Position numbers and translations under genes: made by a program
Shown here: positions 1 through 6,949 of the stretch, in pieces
How positions within the stretch are numbered: position 1 is the first letter of the stretch
Layout of the letters: every line of letters begins with the position of its first letter
NCBI GenBank assembly: GCA_031401675.1
Contig: JANNRR010000041.1
Span: forward strand, 1-23,117
Length of the DNA stretch: 23,117 nt
Source of the DNA: JANNRR01 sp031401675
GTDB lineage: Bacteria; Pseudomonadota; Alphaproteobacteria; Rhodobacterales; Rhodobacteraceae
Direction of reading: 5' to 3'
The notes under the pieces: model-generated
Seen by the model: the letters and a program-made list of their open reading frames with translations, nothing else
Told to the model about the DNA's origin: nothing
Database searches by the model: none

Positions 1-87
1 GAGCCATGCCGCGCCGTCGGAGATCACCGTGACTAGAGCGGCGCGCCGGTAGACGAATCGTTCCAGTCGTCGAAGGCAAGCGCCGGG
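1..87. other. Anomalous left edge: probable junction with a foreign or rearranged fragment
   Basis: The permease reading frame that is clear from about position 80 onward hits a TAG stop at 34-36 and has no permease-like residues before it. Read on the minus strand, bases 90 to 1 stay open and give RRLERFVYRRAALVTVISDG, which resembles the segment of family-4 glycosyltransferases that usually reads LE-x-x-x-YRRA-x-x-VTV-S. I infer that an unrelated gene fragment is joined head-on to the permease at about 75-85. It could be a true rearrangement or an assembly chimera at a contig end. The glycosyltransferase reading rests on memory of the family and only about 20 residues. Confidence 0.45.
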
Positions 88-447
88 TTGCAGGCGATCC
101 CGAAGGACCTTTATGAAGCCGCCGAGATGGACGGCACCAGGCCTGCCCGGGTATTCTGGCGCATCACCCTGCCGCTCTTGATGCCCAATCTGGCCGTGGT
201 AATCGTGCTGTCGCTGATCCGGGCGGTGCAGGTGTTCGACGAGGCGTTCGTGCTTACGGGGGGCGGGCCCGGCACCGCCACGCTGTTCCTGACGCAATAT
301 ATCTATGAAGTCGGCTTTGCATCGCTGTTGAAGAACCCCGGACTGGCGGCGGCGGCGTCGATCCTGATGGGGGCGGTGCTGGTGGCGCTGACGCTGGTGC
401 AACTGGCAATCACCCGGCGCAACGAACGGAAGGCGAAACTGAAATGA
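88..447 (+). pseudogene. Sugar ABC transporter permease (MalF/UgpA type), N-terminally truncated
   Basis: This is the C-terminal part of an inner-membrane permease of a CUT1-type carbohydrate ABC importer. About 119 residues remain, against roughly 290-310 for the family. The cytoplasmic EAA loop that contacts the ATPase is intact near the start (YEAAEMDGTRPARVFWRITL, about residues 8-27), followed by two hydrophobic segments and the usual GGGPGTAT stretch before the last helices. The TTG at 88 is only the first possible start after an in-frame stop at 34-36 and is not a believable native start, because four of the usual six helices are missing. It overlaps the next permease gene by ATGA at 444-447, so it was originally the upstream partner in the same operon. 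It is either broken by a rearrangement or cut by a contig junction; the sequence alone cannot separate these. Confidence 0.8.
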
Positions 448-1493
448 CCAGCGCCCTGGCCTTCCTGACCCGCCGCGCCGGGGGCAAGGGCTGGCATTGG
501 ACCGATATCGTGACGTTCGGCTGGCTGGCCGCCGGGGTGATCGTGATGTTCGGCCCGGCGCTTTGGCTGGTGATGTCGTCGCTGAAATCCCCGGCCCAGT
601 TGTCGGAGTTTCCGCCGTCATTTCTGCCCTATGAAGCGCGGACGGCGGTGGTGGCAGGCTACGACAAGCCGCTGCCGCTGTTCGTGGTGACCGATGACGC
701 CGGCACCCGGACGCTGGCCGAGGTGCGCCGGGTCGGTACCGTGGCGCAGATGGTCGACCCCGCCAATCCGGGCGCGGTGCAGAAGATCAACATTGCCAAC
801 CGCACCCCCGACCGTTCGGTCGGTTTCGCCTGGGAAAACTATACCGAGCCGTTCCTGCATTTCGACTTTCTCTTGTACCTGCGCAATTCGGTGTTCGTCA
901 CCGGGGTCGCCACCGCGATCACCCTGCTGACCAACTCGATGGCGGCGTTCGCGCTGTCGAAATACCAGTTCCGGGGCCGCAACGCGGTGATGCTGGTGGT
1001 GCTGGCTACCCTGATGATCCCGCTGTCGGTCATTCTGGTGCCGCTTTATTCGATCATCTCGGCGGCGGGTCTCTTCAACTCGCTCTGGGGGGTGATCCTG
1101 CCCACGGTGGCGACGCCGACCGGGGTATTCCTGCTGCGCCAGTACATGCTGACCATCCCCGATGAACTGCTGGAAGCCGCCCGGATGGATCATGCATCGG
1201 AATGGCAGATCTACTGGCGGATCGTGCTGCCGCTGACCGCGCCGGCACTGGCGGTGCTGGGCATATTCTCGGTGGTCTGGCGCTGGAACGACTTTCTTTG
1301 GCCGCTGATCGTGCTGAGCCGGAAAGAGGTTTATACCCTGCAGGTCGGCCTCAACACCTATGCCGGCGAGTTGAACGTGCAGTGGCATTTCATTCTGGCG
1401 ATGACGGTGATCACCATGATCCCGGTCGTGGTGGTGTTCCTATTCCTGCAGCGGTTCATCACCACCGGCATTGCCGGTTCCGGTCTGAAATAG
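444..1493 (+). CDS. Sugar ABC transporter permease (MalG/UgpE type) with a long extra loop
   Basis: This is the second inner-membrane subunit of a carbohydrate ABC importer, 349 residues long. The first hydrophobic segment is at about 22-45 and the remaining ones run from about 145 to 340. The EAA loop that docks on the ATPase is at about 243-265 (ELLEAARMDHASEWQIYWRI). Typical members have about 275-300 residues. Here the loop after helix 1 carries some 65 additional polar residues (about 63-127), predicted to be periplasmic, with alternating charged residues and a short repeat-like D-P-x-N-P-G stretch. The insert is in frame and has normal codon use, so it is a genuine part of the protein. 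Its role is unknown; interaction with the binding protein is one guess. The start overlaps the previous stop as ATGA, and the ATPase gene follows after 8 bases. Confidence 0.92.
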   Translation: MTSALAFLTRRAGGKGWHWTDIVTFGWLAAGVIVMFGPALWLVMSSLKSPAQLSEFPPSFLPYEARTAVVAGYDKPLPLFVVTDDAGTRTLAEVRRVGTVAQMVDPANPGAVQKINIANRTPDRSVGFAWENYTEPFLHFDFLLYLRNSVFVTGVATAITLLTNSMAAFALSKYQFRGRNAVMLVVLATLMIPLSVILVPLYSIISAAGLFNSLWGVILPTVATPTGVFLLRQYMLTIPDELLEAARMDHASEWQIYWRIVLPLTAPALAVLGIFSVVWRWNDFLWPLIVLSRKEVYTLQVGLNTYAGELNVQWHFILAMTVITMIPVVVVFLFLQRFITTGIAGSGLK

Positions 1494-1501
1494 GGGGCAA
1501 G

Positions 1502-2572
1502 ATGGGGCAGATCACGCTGCACGGCATCCGCAAATCCTACGGCGCGGTGGATGTGCTGAAGGGTATCGACCTGAGCATCGGCGAAGGCGAGCTTGTGGTG
1601 TTCGTAGGGCCCTCGGGCTGCGGAAAAAGCACGCTTCTGCGGATGATCGCGGGCCTCGATCAGCCGACCGGCGGCACCATCGAGATCAACGGGGTGGATG
1701 TGACACCGCGATCTGCCGCCGACCGCGGGCTGGCAATGGTGTTTCAGTCCTATGCGCTGTATCCGCACATGTCGGTGCGGCAGAACATGGCGTTCGGGCT
1801 GCAGAACACAAGAATGCCGAAAGCCGAGATCGAGGCCCGCATCGCCGACGCCGCGCGGCTTCTGGAAATCGAGCCGCTGCTGGAACGCCGGCCCGGCCAG
1901 TTGTCGGGCGGTCAGCGCCAGCGCGTCGCCATCGGGCGGGCGATCGTGCGGCGCCCCACCGCATTTCTGCTGGACGAGCCGCTGTCGAACCTTGATGCCG
2001 AACTTCGGGTCAGCATGCGCGCCGAACTGTCGGCGCTGCATGCCCGGCTGGGGGCCACTATGGTGCATGTGACCCACGATCAGGTCGAGGCGATGACCAT
2101 GGCCGACCGCATCGTGGTGCTGCGCGCCGGACAGATCGAGCAGGTCGATACGCCGCTGAACCTCTATAACCGCCCGGCCAATCTGTTCGTCGCGGGCTTC
2201 ATCGGCGCGCCGGGGATGAACTTGATCGCGGCCGAGATGCTGGGGCAGGGTCGGGCGCGGCTGGCGAGCGGGCCGGTAGTCAGTCTGGCCGGGCTGCCGC
2301 TGCCCGATATCGGCGCGGTGACACTGGGCCTACGGCCGCAGCATCTGGAACTGGCCGCCGTCGGGCGGGCCAGCCTGACCGCCAGGGTGGTGCTGATCGA
2401 GGCATTGGGGGCCGAAACCGTGGTGCATGCCGATCTGGGCGAGGGCGCGCGGGTGTTGGCGGTGCTGCCCGGGCAACCGGCACTGGCACGCGGCGACGCG
2501 GTGGGATTCGGCTTCGATCCGGCCCGCTTGCACGCATTCGGGCGTGACGGACAGCGGTTGCCCGGGTTCTGA
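1502..2572 (+). CDS. Sugar ABC transporter ATP-binding protein (MalK/UgpC type)
   Basis: This is the cytoplasmic ATPase that would power the importer whose permeases lie just upstream; 356 residues is normal for the family. Walker A is GPSGCGKS at 36-43, the Q-loop glutamine is Q82, the signature LSGGQ is at 134-138, Walker B ends in DEP at 158-160, and the switch histidine is H192. After about residue 235 comes the regulatory OB-fold (TOBE) domain typical of MalK/UgpC. The ATG at 1502 is chosen because the ATPase fold begins there and GGGGGCAAG lies just before it; the same frame is open further upstream, but only as an overlap with the permease gene. The matching substrate-binding protein is not in the window and probably lay left of the broken permease. 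The substrate cannot be read from the sequence. Confidence 0.95.
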   Translation: MGQITLHGIRKSYGAVDVLKGIDLSIGEGELVVFVGPSGCGKSTLLRMIAGLDQPTGGTIEINGVDVTPRSAADRGLAMVFQSYALYPHMSVRQNMAFGLQNTRMPKAEIEARIADAARLLEIEPLLERRPGQLSGGQRQRVAIGRAIVRRPTAFLLDEPLSNLDAELRVSMRAELSALHARLGATMVHVTHDQVEAMTMADRIVVLRAGQIEQVDTPLNLYNRPANLFVAGFIGAPGMNLIAAEMLGQGRARLASGPVVSLAGLPLPDIGAVTLGLRPQHLELAAVGRASLTARVVLIEALGAETVVHADLGEGARVLAVLPGQPALARGDAVGFGFDPARLHAFGRDGQRLPGF

Positions 2573-2573
2573 G

Positions 2574-2600
2574 GCCGGATGCCTCCGGCGGGATATTTGC
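2574..2600. terminator. Hairpin between converging genes, Rhodobacteraceae-type intergenic motif
   Basis: GCCGGA (2574-2579) pairs perfectly with TCCGGC (2584-2589) around a TGCC loop and is followed by GGGATATTT. It sits 2 bases after the ATPase stop, between two genes that converge, so it probably ends transcription from the left. From memory, GCCTCCGGCGGGAGTATTT-like motifs recur downstream of many Rhodobacter and Paracoccus genes, and this copy is very close to that pattern. Confidence 0.65.
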
Positions 2601-2621
2601 GCCGGAATGAACGCGGACCTT

Positions 2622-3509
2622 TCAGCAGAGGTGGCGGCTGAAAAACTCCAGGACGGCGGCGCGCATCGCCGGGGTTTCGCTGTGGCCGCTGGCGGGCTCG
2701 CGGTGCAGGATCAGGCTGCCGCCGACGGAATTATAGGCGGCGCGCGTAACCGCAAATGCCTTGTCCACCGCGCCGGGCGGGGTCAGCGGGTCCAGATCGC
2801 CGATGCCGATGAACTGCGGGCGCGGCGCGACCAGTCCGGCGATGCTGCCGTTGTCGGCCAGATCAAGCAGGCCGGGGATCGTCAGATAGATGCCGTGCAG
2901 GTCATGGGCGCCGCTGTCGATCAGGCTGGCGAAATCGGCAAAGCAGCATTCCTGCGCCAGTGCGGCGACTCGCGGATCCACCGCCGCCAGCCAATAGCCC
3001 AGCGTCGCCCCCATCGAGATGCCGAACACGCCGATGCGGTCGGCGCGCACCAGCGGCTGCACCGCCAGCCAGTCCAGCGCCGCATGGCACTCGCCCAGCA
3101 TCTGCCCGGCAAGGCTGCGGCCCTGCCACAGCGCGGCCTTGGCGGCGGCGCTTTCGCCGACGCTGGCGCGGGCGCCGAAACAGGGCATGTCAAGGCACAG
3201 CGACTGGATACCCGAGGCGGCCAGCGCCGGGCCCATCGGCCCTTGCAGCGCCGGACGACCGCGCAGCAACTCCAGGCAGCCGATGCCATACTGGTTGCCA
3301 TGCGCGTGGATGTTCAGCACCGCCGGCAGCGGGCCGGACGCCCCGGCCGGGCGGCAGAACAGGCCGCGCACCGGTTCGCCGGCTCTGGTACGGAAGCTGA
3401 GGCGGGTGACCTCCAGCCCCTCATGATCTTCGCGCGAGGCCCCGGTCTGGGTCAGGGGATGGCTTTCGCGTTCGAACCGCCGGGCCAGACTGTCTCGCAG
3501 GCTAGTCAT
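2622..3509 (-). CDS. Alpha/beta hydrolase (dienelactone hydrolase / acetyl-xylan-esterase-like)
   Basis: This is a predicted cytoplasmic serine hydrolase of 295 residues with no signal peptide. The nucleophile elbow is GISMG at 163-167 (Ser165). An acid candidate lies in IGIGDLDPLTPP (D238 or D240), the histidine in SGHSETP is H276, and HAHGN at 68-72 matches the oxyanion-hole strand. The layout matches large dienelactone-hydrolase-like or acetyl-xylan-esterase-like enzymes that cleave esters or lactones. It is translationally coupled to the dehydrogenase gene upstream (ATGA overlap at 3506-3509). A role in removing acyl groups from a sugar, or in opening a lactone or diketone made by that dehydrogenase, is plausible but inferred. 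The two cysteines at C188-C189 are not known catalytic residues. Confidence 0.85.
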   Translation of the reverse strand: MTSLRDSLARRFERESHPLTQTGASREDHEGLEVTRLSFRTRAGEPVRGLFCRPAGASGPLPAVLNIHAHGNQYGIGCLELLRGRPALQGPMGPALAASGIQSLCLDMPCFGARASVGESAAAKAALWQGRSLAGQMLGECHAALDWLAVQPLVRADRIGVFGISMGATLGYWLAAVDPRVAALAQECCFADFASLIDSGAHDLHGIYLTIPGLLDLADNGSIAGLVAPRPQFIGIGDLDPLTPPGAVDKAFAVTRAAYNSVGGSLILHREPASGHSETPAMRAAVLEFFSRHLC

Positions 3510-4291
3510 CGCGCCAGCCAGCCGCCATCGACCGGCAGGACCGCGCCATGCACATAGCGTGCGGCGTCCGAGGCCAGGAATACCGCCGCCCCGGCGATGT
3601 CATCCGGTTCGCCCCACCGCCCCGCCGGAATCCGGTCCAGAATCGACTGATAGCGCAGCGGGTCGGCCCGCAGCGCCTTGGTATTGTTGCTGGCGACATA
3701 GCCGGGCGCGATGGCGTTGACCCTTATACCCCGCCCGGCCCATTCGCAGGCCAGTGCCCGGGTCAGCCCGGCGACGCCGTGTTTTGACGCGGTGTAGGCG
3801 GGCACCCTGATGCCGCCCTGAAACGACAACAGCGAGGCGACGTTGATGATCGATCCGCCGGTGGCGCGGGCGAAAACGGCGCGGGCAAAGGATTGCGACA
3901 GGAAGAACAGCGCCTTGAGGTTCACATCCGTCACCGCATCCCAGTCGGCCTCGGACACATCGACTGCATCGGCACGGCGGATGATCCCGGCGTTGTTCAC
4001 CAGAATGTCGACGGGCCCGATCCCGAGCGCCCCACCCGGCCCGCCGTCCGCCGAACCCTTGTCGCCGAACACGTCCAGTGCCGCCACCGGCCCGGCAAGG
4101 TCAAGCCGCAACTCGCGCGCCGTGCCGCCCGCCGCCGCAATCTCAGCCACGGTCGTCGCCGACGAGGAACGCCCGGCACAGATCACCTCGGCCCCCGCTG
4201 CCGCCAGCGCCCGCGCGATGGCTTGCCCGATGCCGGTGTTCGCGCCGGTGACCAGCGCCGCCCGCCCGTGCAAAGAGAATGCAGCGTTCAT
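3506..4291 (-). CDS. SDR-family dehydrogenase, KduD-like (2-deoxy-D-gluconate 3-dehydrogenase type)
   Basis: This is a classical short-chain NAD(P)-dependent dehydrogenase of 261 residues. The cofactor motif TGANTGIG is at 15-22, NNAG at 99-102, and the catalytic set is S153, Y166 and K170. The C-terminal half follows KduD closely in my memory: SMLSFQGGIRVP-like at 152-164, AIAPGYVASNNTKALRAD at 193-210, ILDRIPAGRWGEP at 217-229 and a final DGGWLAR. KduD enzymes interconvert 2,5-diketo-3-deoxygluconate and 2-keto-3-deoxygluconate in uronate breakdown; related enzymes oxidise 2-keto-3-deoxy-L-fuconate or rhamnonate. The start at 4291 is preferred over an upstream ATG at 4348 because the fold begins here and AAGGGGG lies about 11 bases before it. 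A short Gly-rich insert (about 78-92) precedes NNAG, which is unusual. It is divergent from the IclR gene, its likely regulator. Confidence 0.88.
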   Translation of the reverse strand: MNAAFSLHGRAALVTGANTGIGQAIARALAAAGAEVICAGRSSSATTVAEIAAAGGTARELRLDLAGPVAALDVFGDKGSADGGPGGALGIGPVDILVNNAGIIRRADAVDVSEADWDAVTDVNLKALFFLSQSFARAVFARATGGSIINVASLLSFQGGIRVPAYTASKHGVAGLTRALACEWAGRGIRVNAIAPGYVASNNTKALRADPLRYQSILDRIPAGRWGEPDDIAGAAVFLASDAARYVHGAVLPVDGGWLAR

Positions 4292-4493
4292 GCCCGCGTC
4301 CGCCCCCTTGTTCCCGGCCCTCTGTTCCCAGCCTGGCGCACCAGCCAAGCGGCCTCAGCCACATTGCCCCGCATCCAAGCCTAACGACCCGGCGGCGGGC
4401 CGGGAAGGGCGAACCGGCCCGACCCCGAAGCTTGCTGTTGCAAAGAACCGCCCCCATGCCCTACTTTCACAGATGAAACTGAAAGGATGCCGC
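4292..4493. promoter_or_regulatory. Divergent control region between kduD-like and iclR-like genes
   Basis: These 202 bases contain no supported gene. They must hold the promoters of both divergent genes and probably the IclR operator. A weak candidate for the plus strand is TTGCAA (4438-4443) with TACTTT (4462-4467) at 18-base spacing. If real, transcription would begin near 4474, which favours the TTG start of the regulator. No convincing operator palindrome was found. Confidence 0.4.
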
Positions 4494-5294
4494 TTGGCCG
4501 AGGACAACCCGCCGAAATACTCTGCCCCGGCGCTGGAAAAGGGGCTGGACATACTGGAGGCGCTGTCGCTGACCGAGACCGGCCTGTCGCAGTCCGAGAT
4601 CGCGCGCCAGCTTGACCGCTCGGTTTCCGAGATCTTCCGGATGCTGGTGGTGCTGCAGGATCGCGGCTACGTGCGGCAGGACCCCGCCACCGACCGCTAC
4701 GAACTGACGACGCTGTTGTTCGAGGTGGCGCACCGCACCCCCCTGATCCGCCGTCTGACCACGATGGCGGCACCGCTGATGCGCGATCTGGCCCGCGATA
4801 TCAACCAATCGATCCACCTTGCGATCCTGAACGACGATTCGGTTCTAGTGGTGGGGCAGGCCGATCCGCCGGCCCGGCACGTGATGAGCGTGCGGCTGGG
4901 CACGCGGGTCGATCTGTGGCGCGCCTCGTCGGGCCGGGTGATGCTGGCGTTTCAATCCGAGGCGGAACTGGCCCGCGCCTTTGCCACGGTGCCGTTGCCC
5001 GAAGGCATGACAGAGCCACGGGTGCGCGACGACCTGGCCGTGATCCGGCAGCGCGGGCACGAGATCGTGGACAGTTTCATCGTGCGCGGCATCGTGAACA
5101 TCTCGGCAGCCATCATCGACCATTCCGGGCAGGCGATTGCCGCGCTGACCGTCCCGCATATCGAGCGGCTTGGTGACCGGGTCAGCTTTGCCGATTGTTG
5201 CCGCGCCACCATCGATGCCGCCGCCCGCTTGTCGCGCAGCCTTGGCGGCGGCGTCGCGGCTGTCGATGGGGCCGAAGTGTTCGTGCGGGGGTAG
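4494..5294 (+). CDS. IclR-family transcriptional regulator
   Basis: This is a DNA-binding regulator of 266 residues with the two-domain IclR layout. A winged helix-turn-helix occupies about 9-72 (SAPALEKGLDILEAL, then GLSQSEIARQLDRSVSEIFRML). The effector-binding GAF-like domain occupies about 85-255, including LGTRVDLWRASSGRVMLA and the ending SAAIIDHSGQAIAALTVP. Such proteins often control neighbouring sugar-acid genes (KdgR is an example). It is transcribed away from the KduD-like gene, so control of that gene pair is likely. The start is uncertain: ATG at 4473 has no ribosome-binding sequence, while TTG at 4494 has AAAGGA 6 bases upstream (4482-4487), so TTG is chosen. The frame stays open much further upstream, but that stretch overlaps the divergent dehydrogenase and has no family match. 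Confidence 0.9.
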   Translation: MAEDNPPKYSAPALEKGLDILEALSLTETGLSQSEIARQLDRSVSEIFRMLVVLQDRGYVRQDPATDRYELTTLLFEVAHRTPLIRRLTTMAAPLMRDLARDINQSIHLAILNDDSVLVVGQADPPARHVMSVRLGTRVDLWRASSGRVMLAFQSEAELARAFATVPLPEGMTEPRVRDDLAVIRQRGHEIVDSFIVRGIVNISAAIIDHSGQAIAALTVPHIERLGDRVSFADCCRATIDAAARLSRSLGGGVAAVDGAEVFVRG

Positions 5295-5340
5295 GGCAGG
5301 ATACCCTTGCCGTCAAACGGGCGGTCAGGTTGATCCGGGC

Positions 5341-6405
5341 TCAGTCCGTCTGAACGGGCTCGGAAGGTTGTGCCATCGACGCAAAGCAGGCCTCGACCAG
5401 CGCCATGGTGGCAAAGGCATCCTCGACCCCTGAAAACAGCGCAGCATCCTCGCCGGCGTCAAAGCGCTGCAGGTTGCGCATCGGGCCCATGAAGGCGTCG
5501 ATGAACCAGCCGCCCTGCAACGGCACCTGCCGCCAGTCGCCGCCGGCGGCCGCGAACCACAAATCGTCCGGTTCGCCGCGCGGGTAATCGTAGCAGACCC
5601 CCAGCTTGATGATCATCGCGCCGGCAGTGCCCTCGATGCGGAACTGCGCCGACTGGAATTTGCGGCCATGCGGATGGTTGTGATTGATGCTCATCAGCCC
5701 GCGCCGGTGGTCGCCGTAGTCGAGGATGACCGACGTGCGGGTTTGGGCCAGACCGGGTGCGCGCGGATCGGGAAGCGACCGCGCCAGCACGCCCTTTGGC
5801 GTGCCGAACAGTGCCCGGATGCTATCGAGGTAGTGGACCGAATGCACCAGAATCTCTACCCGTTGCATCGGCAGCAGGAACGGAAACAGCGACCAGGGGG
5901 TGAAGATGTTCAGATGCACCTCCACCTCCAGCGGATCGCCGATCAGCCCGGCCTCGATCGCCTGACGTGCCGCCATCATCATCGGCGAAAAGCGCAACTG
6001 GAAGTTCACGGCGGCTTTCAGCGCATGCGCGCGGCACAGGCTGCGGATGGCGCGGGCCTGTTCCAGGTTTGCGCCCATTGGTTTCTGGATCAGCACTGCG
6101 GCACCCGGCGGCAGGGCCGGCAGGATGTCGGTGATGGCATGCGGTGGGACGGCGATATCATAGACCACCGTCGTGCCGTGCACCGCCACCGCCGCGGCGA
6201 CCGAGGCATGGACCTGCGGGATCGCGAAATCCCTTGCCAGTGCCTGCGCCCGCGAAGGGTCAAGGTCGGTGACCCCGGCGACGGTCAGACCTGCCTTGGC
6301 ATAGGCGGGCAGATGCGCGTCGCGCACGATGCCGCCGGCACCGATGATCAGGATGGGTTTGGGGTTGGCGGGGGCGGGCCAGTGCTGGGCAAAGCTTTCG
6401 ATCAT
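5341..6405 (-). CDS. Gfo/Idh/MocA-family NAD(P)-dependent oxidoreductase
   Basis: This is a predicted cytoplasmic dehydrogenase or reductase of sugars or inositols, 354 residues long. The Rossmann motif IGAGGIVRDAHLPAY lies at 21-35. The segment usually reading EKP is QKPMG here (107-111), keeping the catalytic lysine K108. The substrate-side motif HYLD is at 191-194, and the rest is the Gfo/Idh/MocA C-terminal sheet domain. The start at 6405 is chosen because it forms an ATGA overlap with the stop of the MaoC gene and gives a normal length; an upstream ATG at 6444 would sit inside that gene. Co-transcription with a MaoC hydratase is unusual for this family. The substrate is unknown. The glutamate-to-glutamine change before K108 is seen in some family members and does not imply inactivity. 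Confidence 0.88.
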   Translation of the reverse strand: MIESFAQHWPAPANPKPILIIGAGGIVRDAHLPAYAKAGLTVAGVTDLDPSRAQALARDFAIPQVHASVAAAVAVHGTTVVYDIAVPPHAITDILPALPPGAAVLIQKPMGANLEQARAIRSLCRAHALKAAVNFQLRFSPMMMAARQAIEAGLIGDPLEVEVHLNIFTPWSLFPFLLPMQRVEILVHSVHYLDSIRALFGTPKGVLARSLPDPRAPGLAQTRTSVILDYGDHRRGLMSINHNHPHGRKFQSAQFRIEGTAGAMIIKLGVCYDYPRGEPDDLWFAAAGGDWRQVPLQGGWFIDAFMGPMRNLQRFDAGEDAALFSGVEDAFATMALVEACFASMAQPSEPVQTD

Positions 6406-6851
6406 GCCGGGGCCTTTCGTTCGACCAGCAGGACATGCTCGCAATACATCACGGTCTTGCCATGCTGGTTGCGGGTCTCGCAGATTTCGACCACCTGACC
6501 GTGGCCCGGGCGTTTCGGGTCATCCGCCTTGCGCCCGATGGTGACGGTGGTGCGGATGGTGTCTCCGGCAAAGACCGGCGCGGGAAAACGCAGCCGTTCG
6601 TAGCCATAGGTCATGGCGCGCGGGTTGATCACCGTAGCGGTCAGGCCGATGCCGATGGCAAAGGTCATGGTGCCATGCGCGATCCGTTCCTTGAACGGCT
6701 GGCCCCGGCAGAACTCGGCATCCATGTGATGCGGGAAAAAGTCGCCCGAATGCCCGGCATGAAACACGATGTCGGTTTCGGTGATGGTGCGCCCCAGCGT
6801 CTGGCGCGCGCTGCCGACCACATAATCCTCGTAGAACTGTTCGATCTGCAT
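6402..6851 (-). CDS. MaoC-family (hot-dog fold) hydratase/dehydratase, active-site complete
   Basis: This is a single-domain (R)-enoyl-CoA-hydratase-like protein of 149 residues. The catalytic pair of the MaoC fold is present: D37 and H42 in HSGDFFPHHMD, matching the D-x4-H pattern. The later RIAHG (57-60) and the strand motif YGYERLRFPAPVFAGDT are also typical. Such enzymes add or remove water at a double bond of a CoA thioester. It is first in a two-gene unit with a Gfo/Idh/MocA oxidoreductase (ATGA overlap) and is divergent from a second MaoC gene 98 bases away. The start has AGGGGTGA upstream. The acyl-CoA substrate cannot be assigned. Given the CoA-transferase gene in the divergent operon, a small hydroxyacyl-CoA is likely. 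Confidence 0.9.
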   Translation of the reverse strand: MQIEQFYEDYVVGSARQTLGRTITETDIVFHAGHSGDFFPHHMDAEFCRGQPFKERIAHGTMTFAIGIGLTATVINPRAMTYGYERLRFPAPVFAGDTIRTTVTIGRKADDPKRPGHGQVVEICETRNQHGKTVMYCEHVLLVERKAPA

Positions 6852-6949
6852 GCGTCACCCCTGCCAAAGACAAGTTTCGTGGATGGAATAGAGTTTGACA
6901 AGTAAAAAGTCTCGGGACATGCTGTCGGCGCGGGGTTCAGGGGGGATCA
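6852..6949. promoter_or_regulatory. Compact divergent promoter region between the two MaoC genes
   Basis: A perfect sigma70-type -35 box TTGACA lies at 6895-6900 on the plus strand, with CATGCT 17 bases downstream (6918-6923) as a weak -10. The overlapping minus-strand hexamer TTGTCA (6901-6896) has GAAACT 17 bases further on. The two -35 elements would share bases, so the divergent operons may compete or be co-regulated. Bases around 6880-6910 are clearly AT-richer than their surroundings. GGGGGGA precedes the plus-strand start. Confidence 0.5.

Noticed and set aside
618..1388. Long open frames antisense to the permease, to ABC ATPases (for example 13092-14141) and to other genes
   Set aside because: They lack family motifs, start signals and plausible composition (His/Arg/Gln rich); they are typical shadows in high-GC coding DNA opposite clearly recognised genes.
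2427..3557. A 376-residue plus-strand frame opposite the alpha/beta hydrolase
   Set aside because: Composition is Arg/Gln/Gly repetitive with no motif, whereas the opposite strand has a complete catalytic triad layout and coupled translation.
3843..4472. Upstream extension of the IclR frame giving a 483-residue protein
   Set aside because: The extra part overlaps the well-supported KduD-like gene antisense, has low-complexity Ala/Pro composition and no IclR counterpart.
4279..4476. Small plus-strand frame in the kduD-like/iclR control region
   Set aside because: No ribosome-binding sequence, Ser/Pro/Arg-rich random-looking product, overlaps the 5' end of the dehydrogenase gene.
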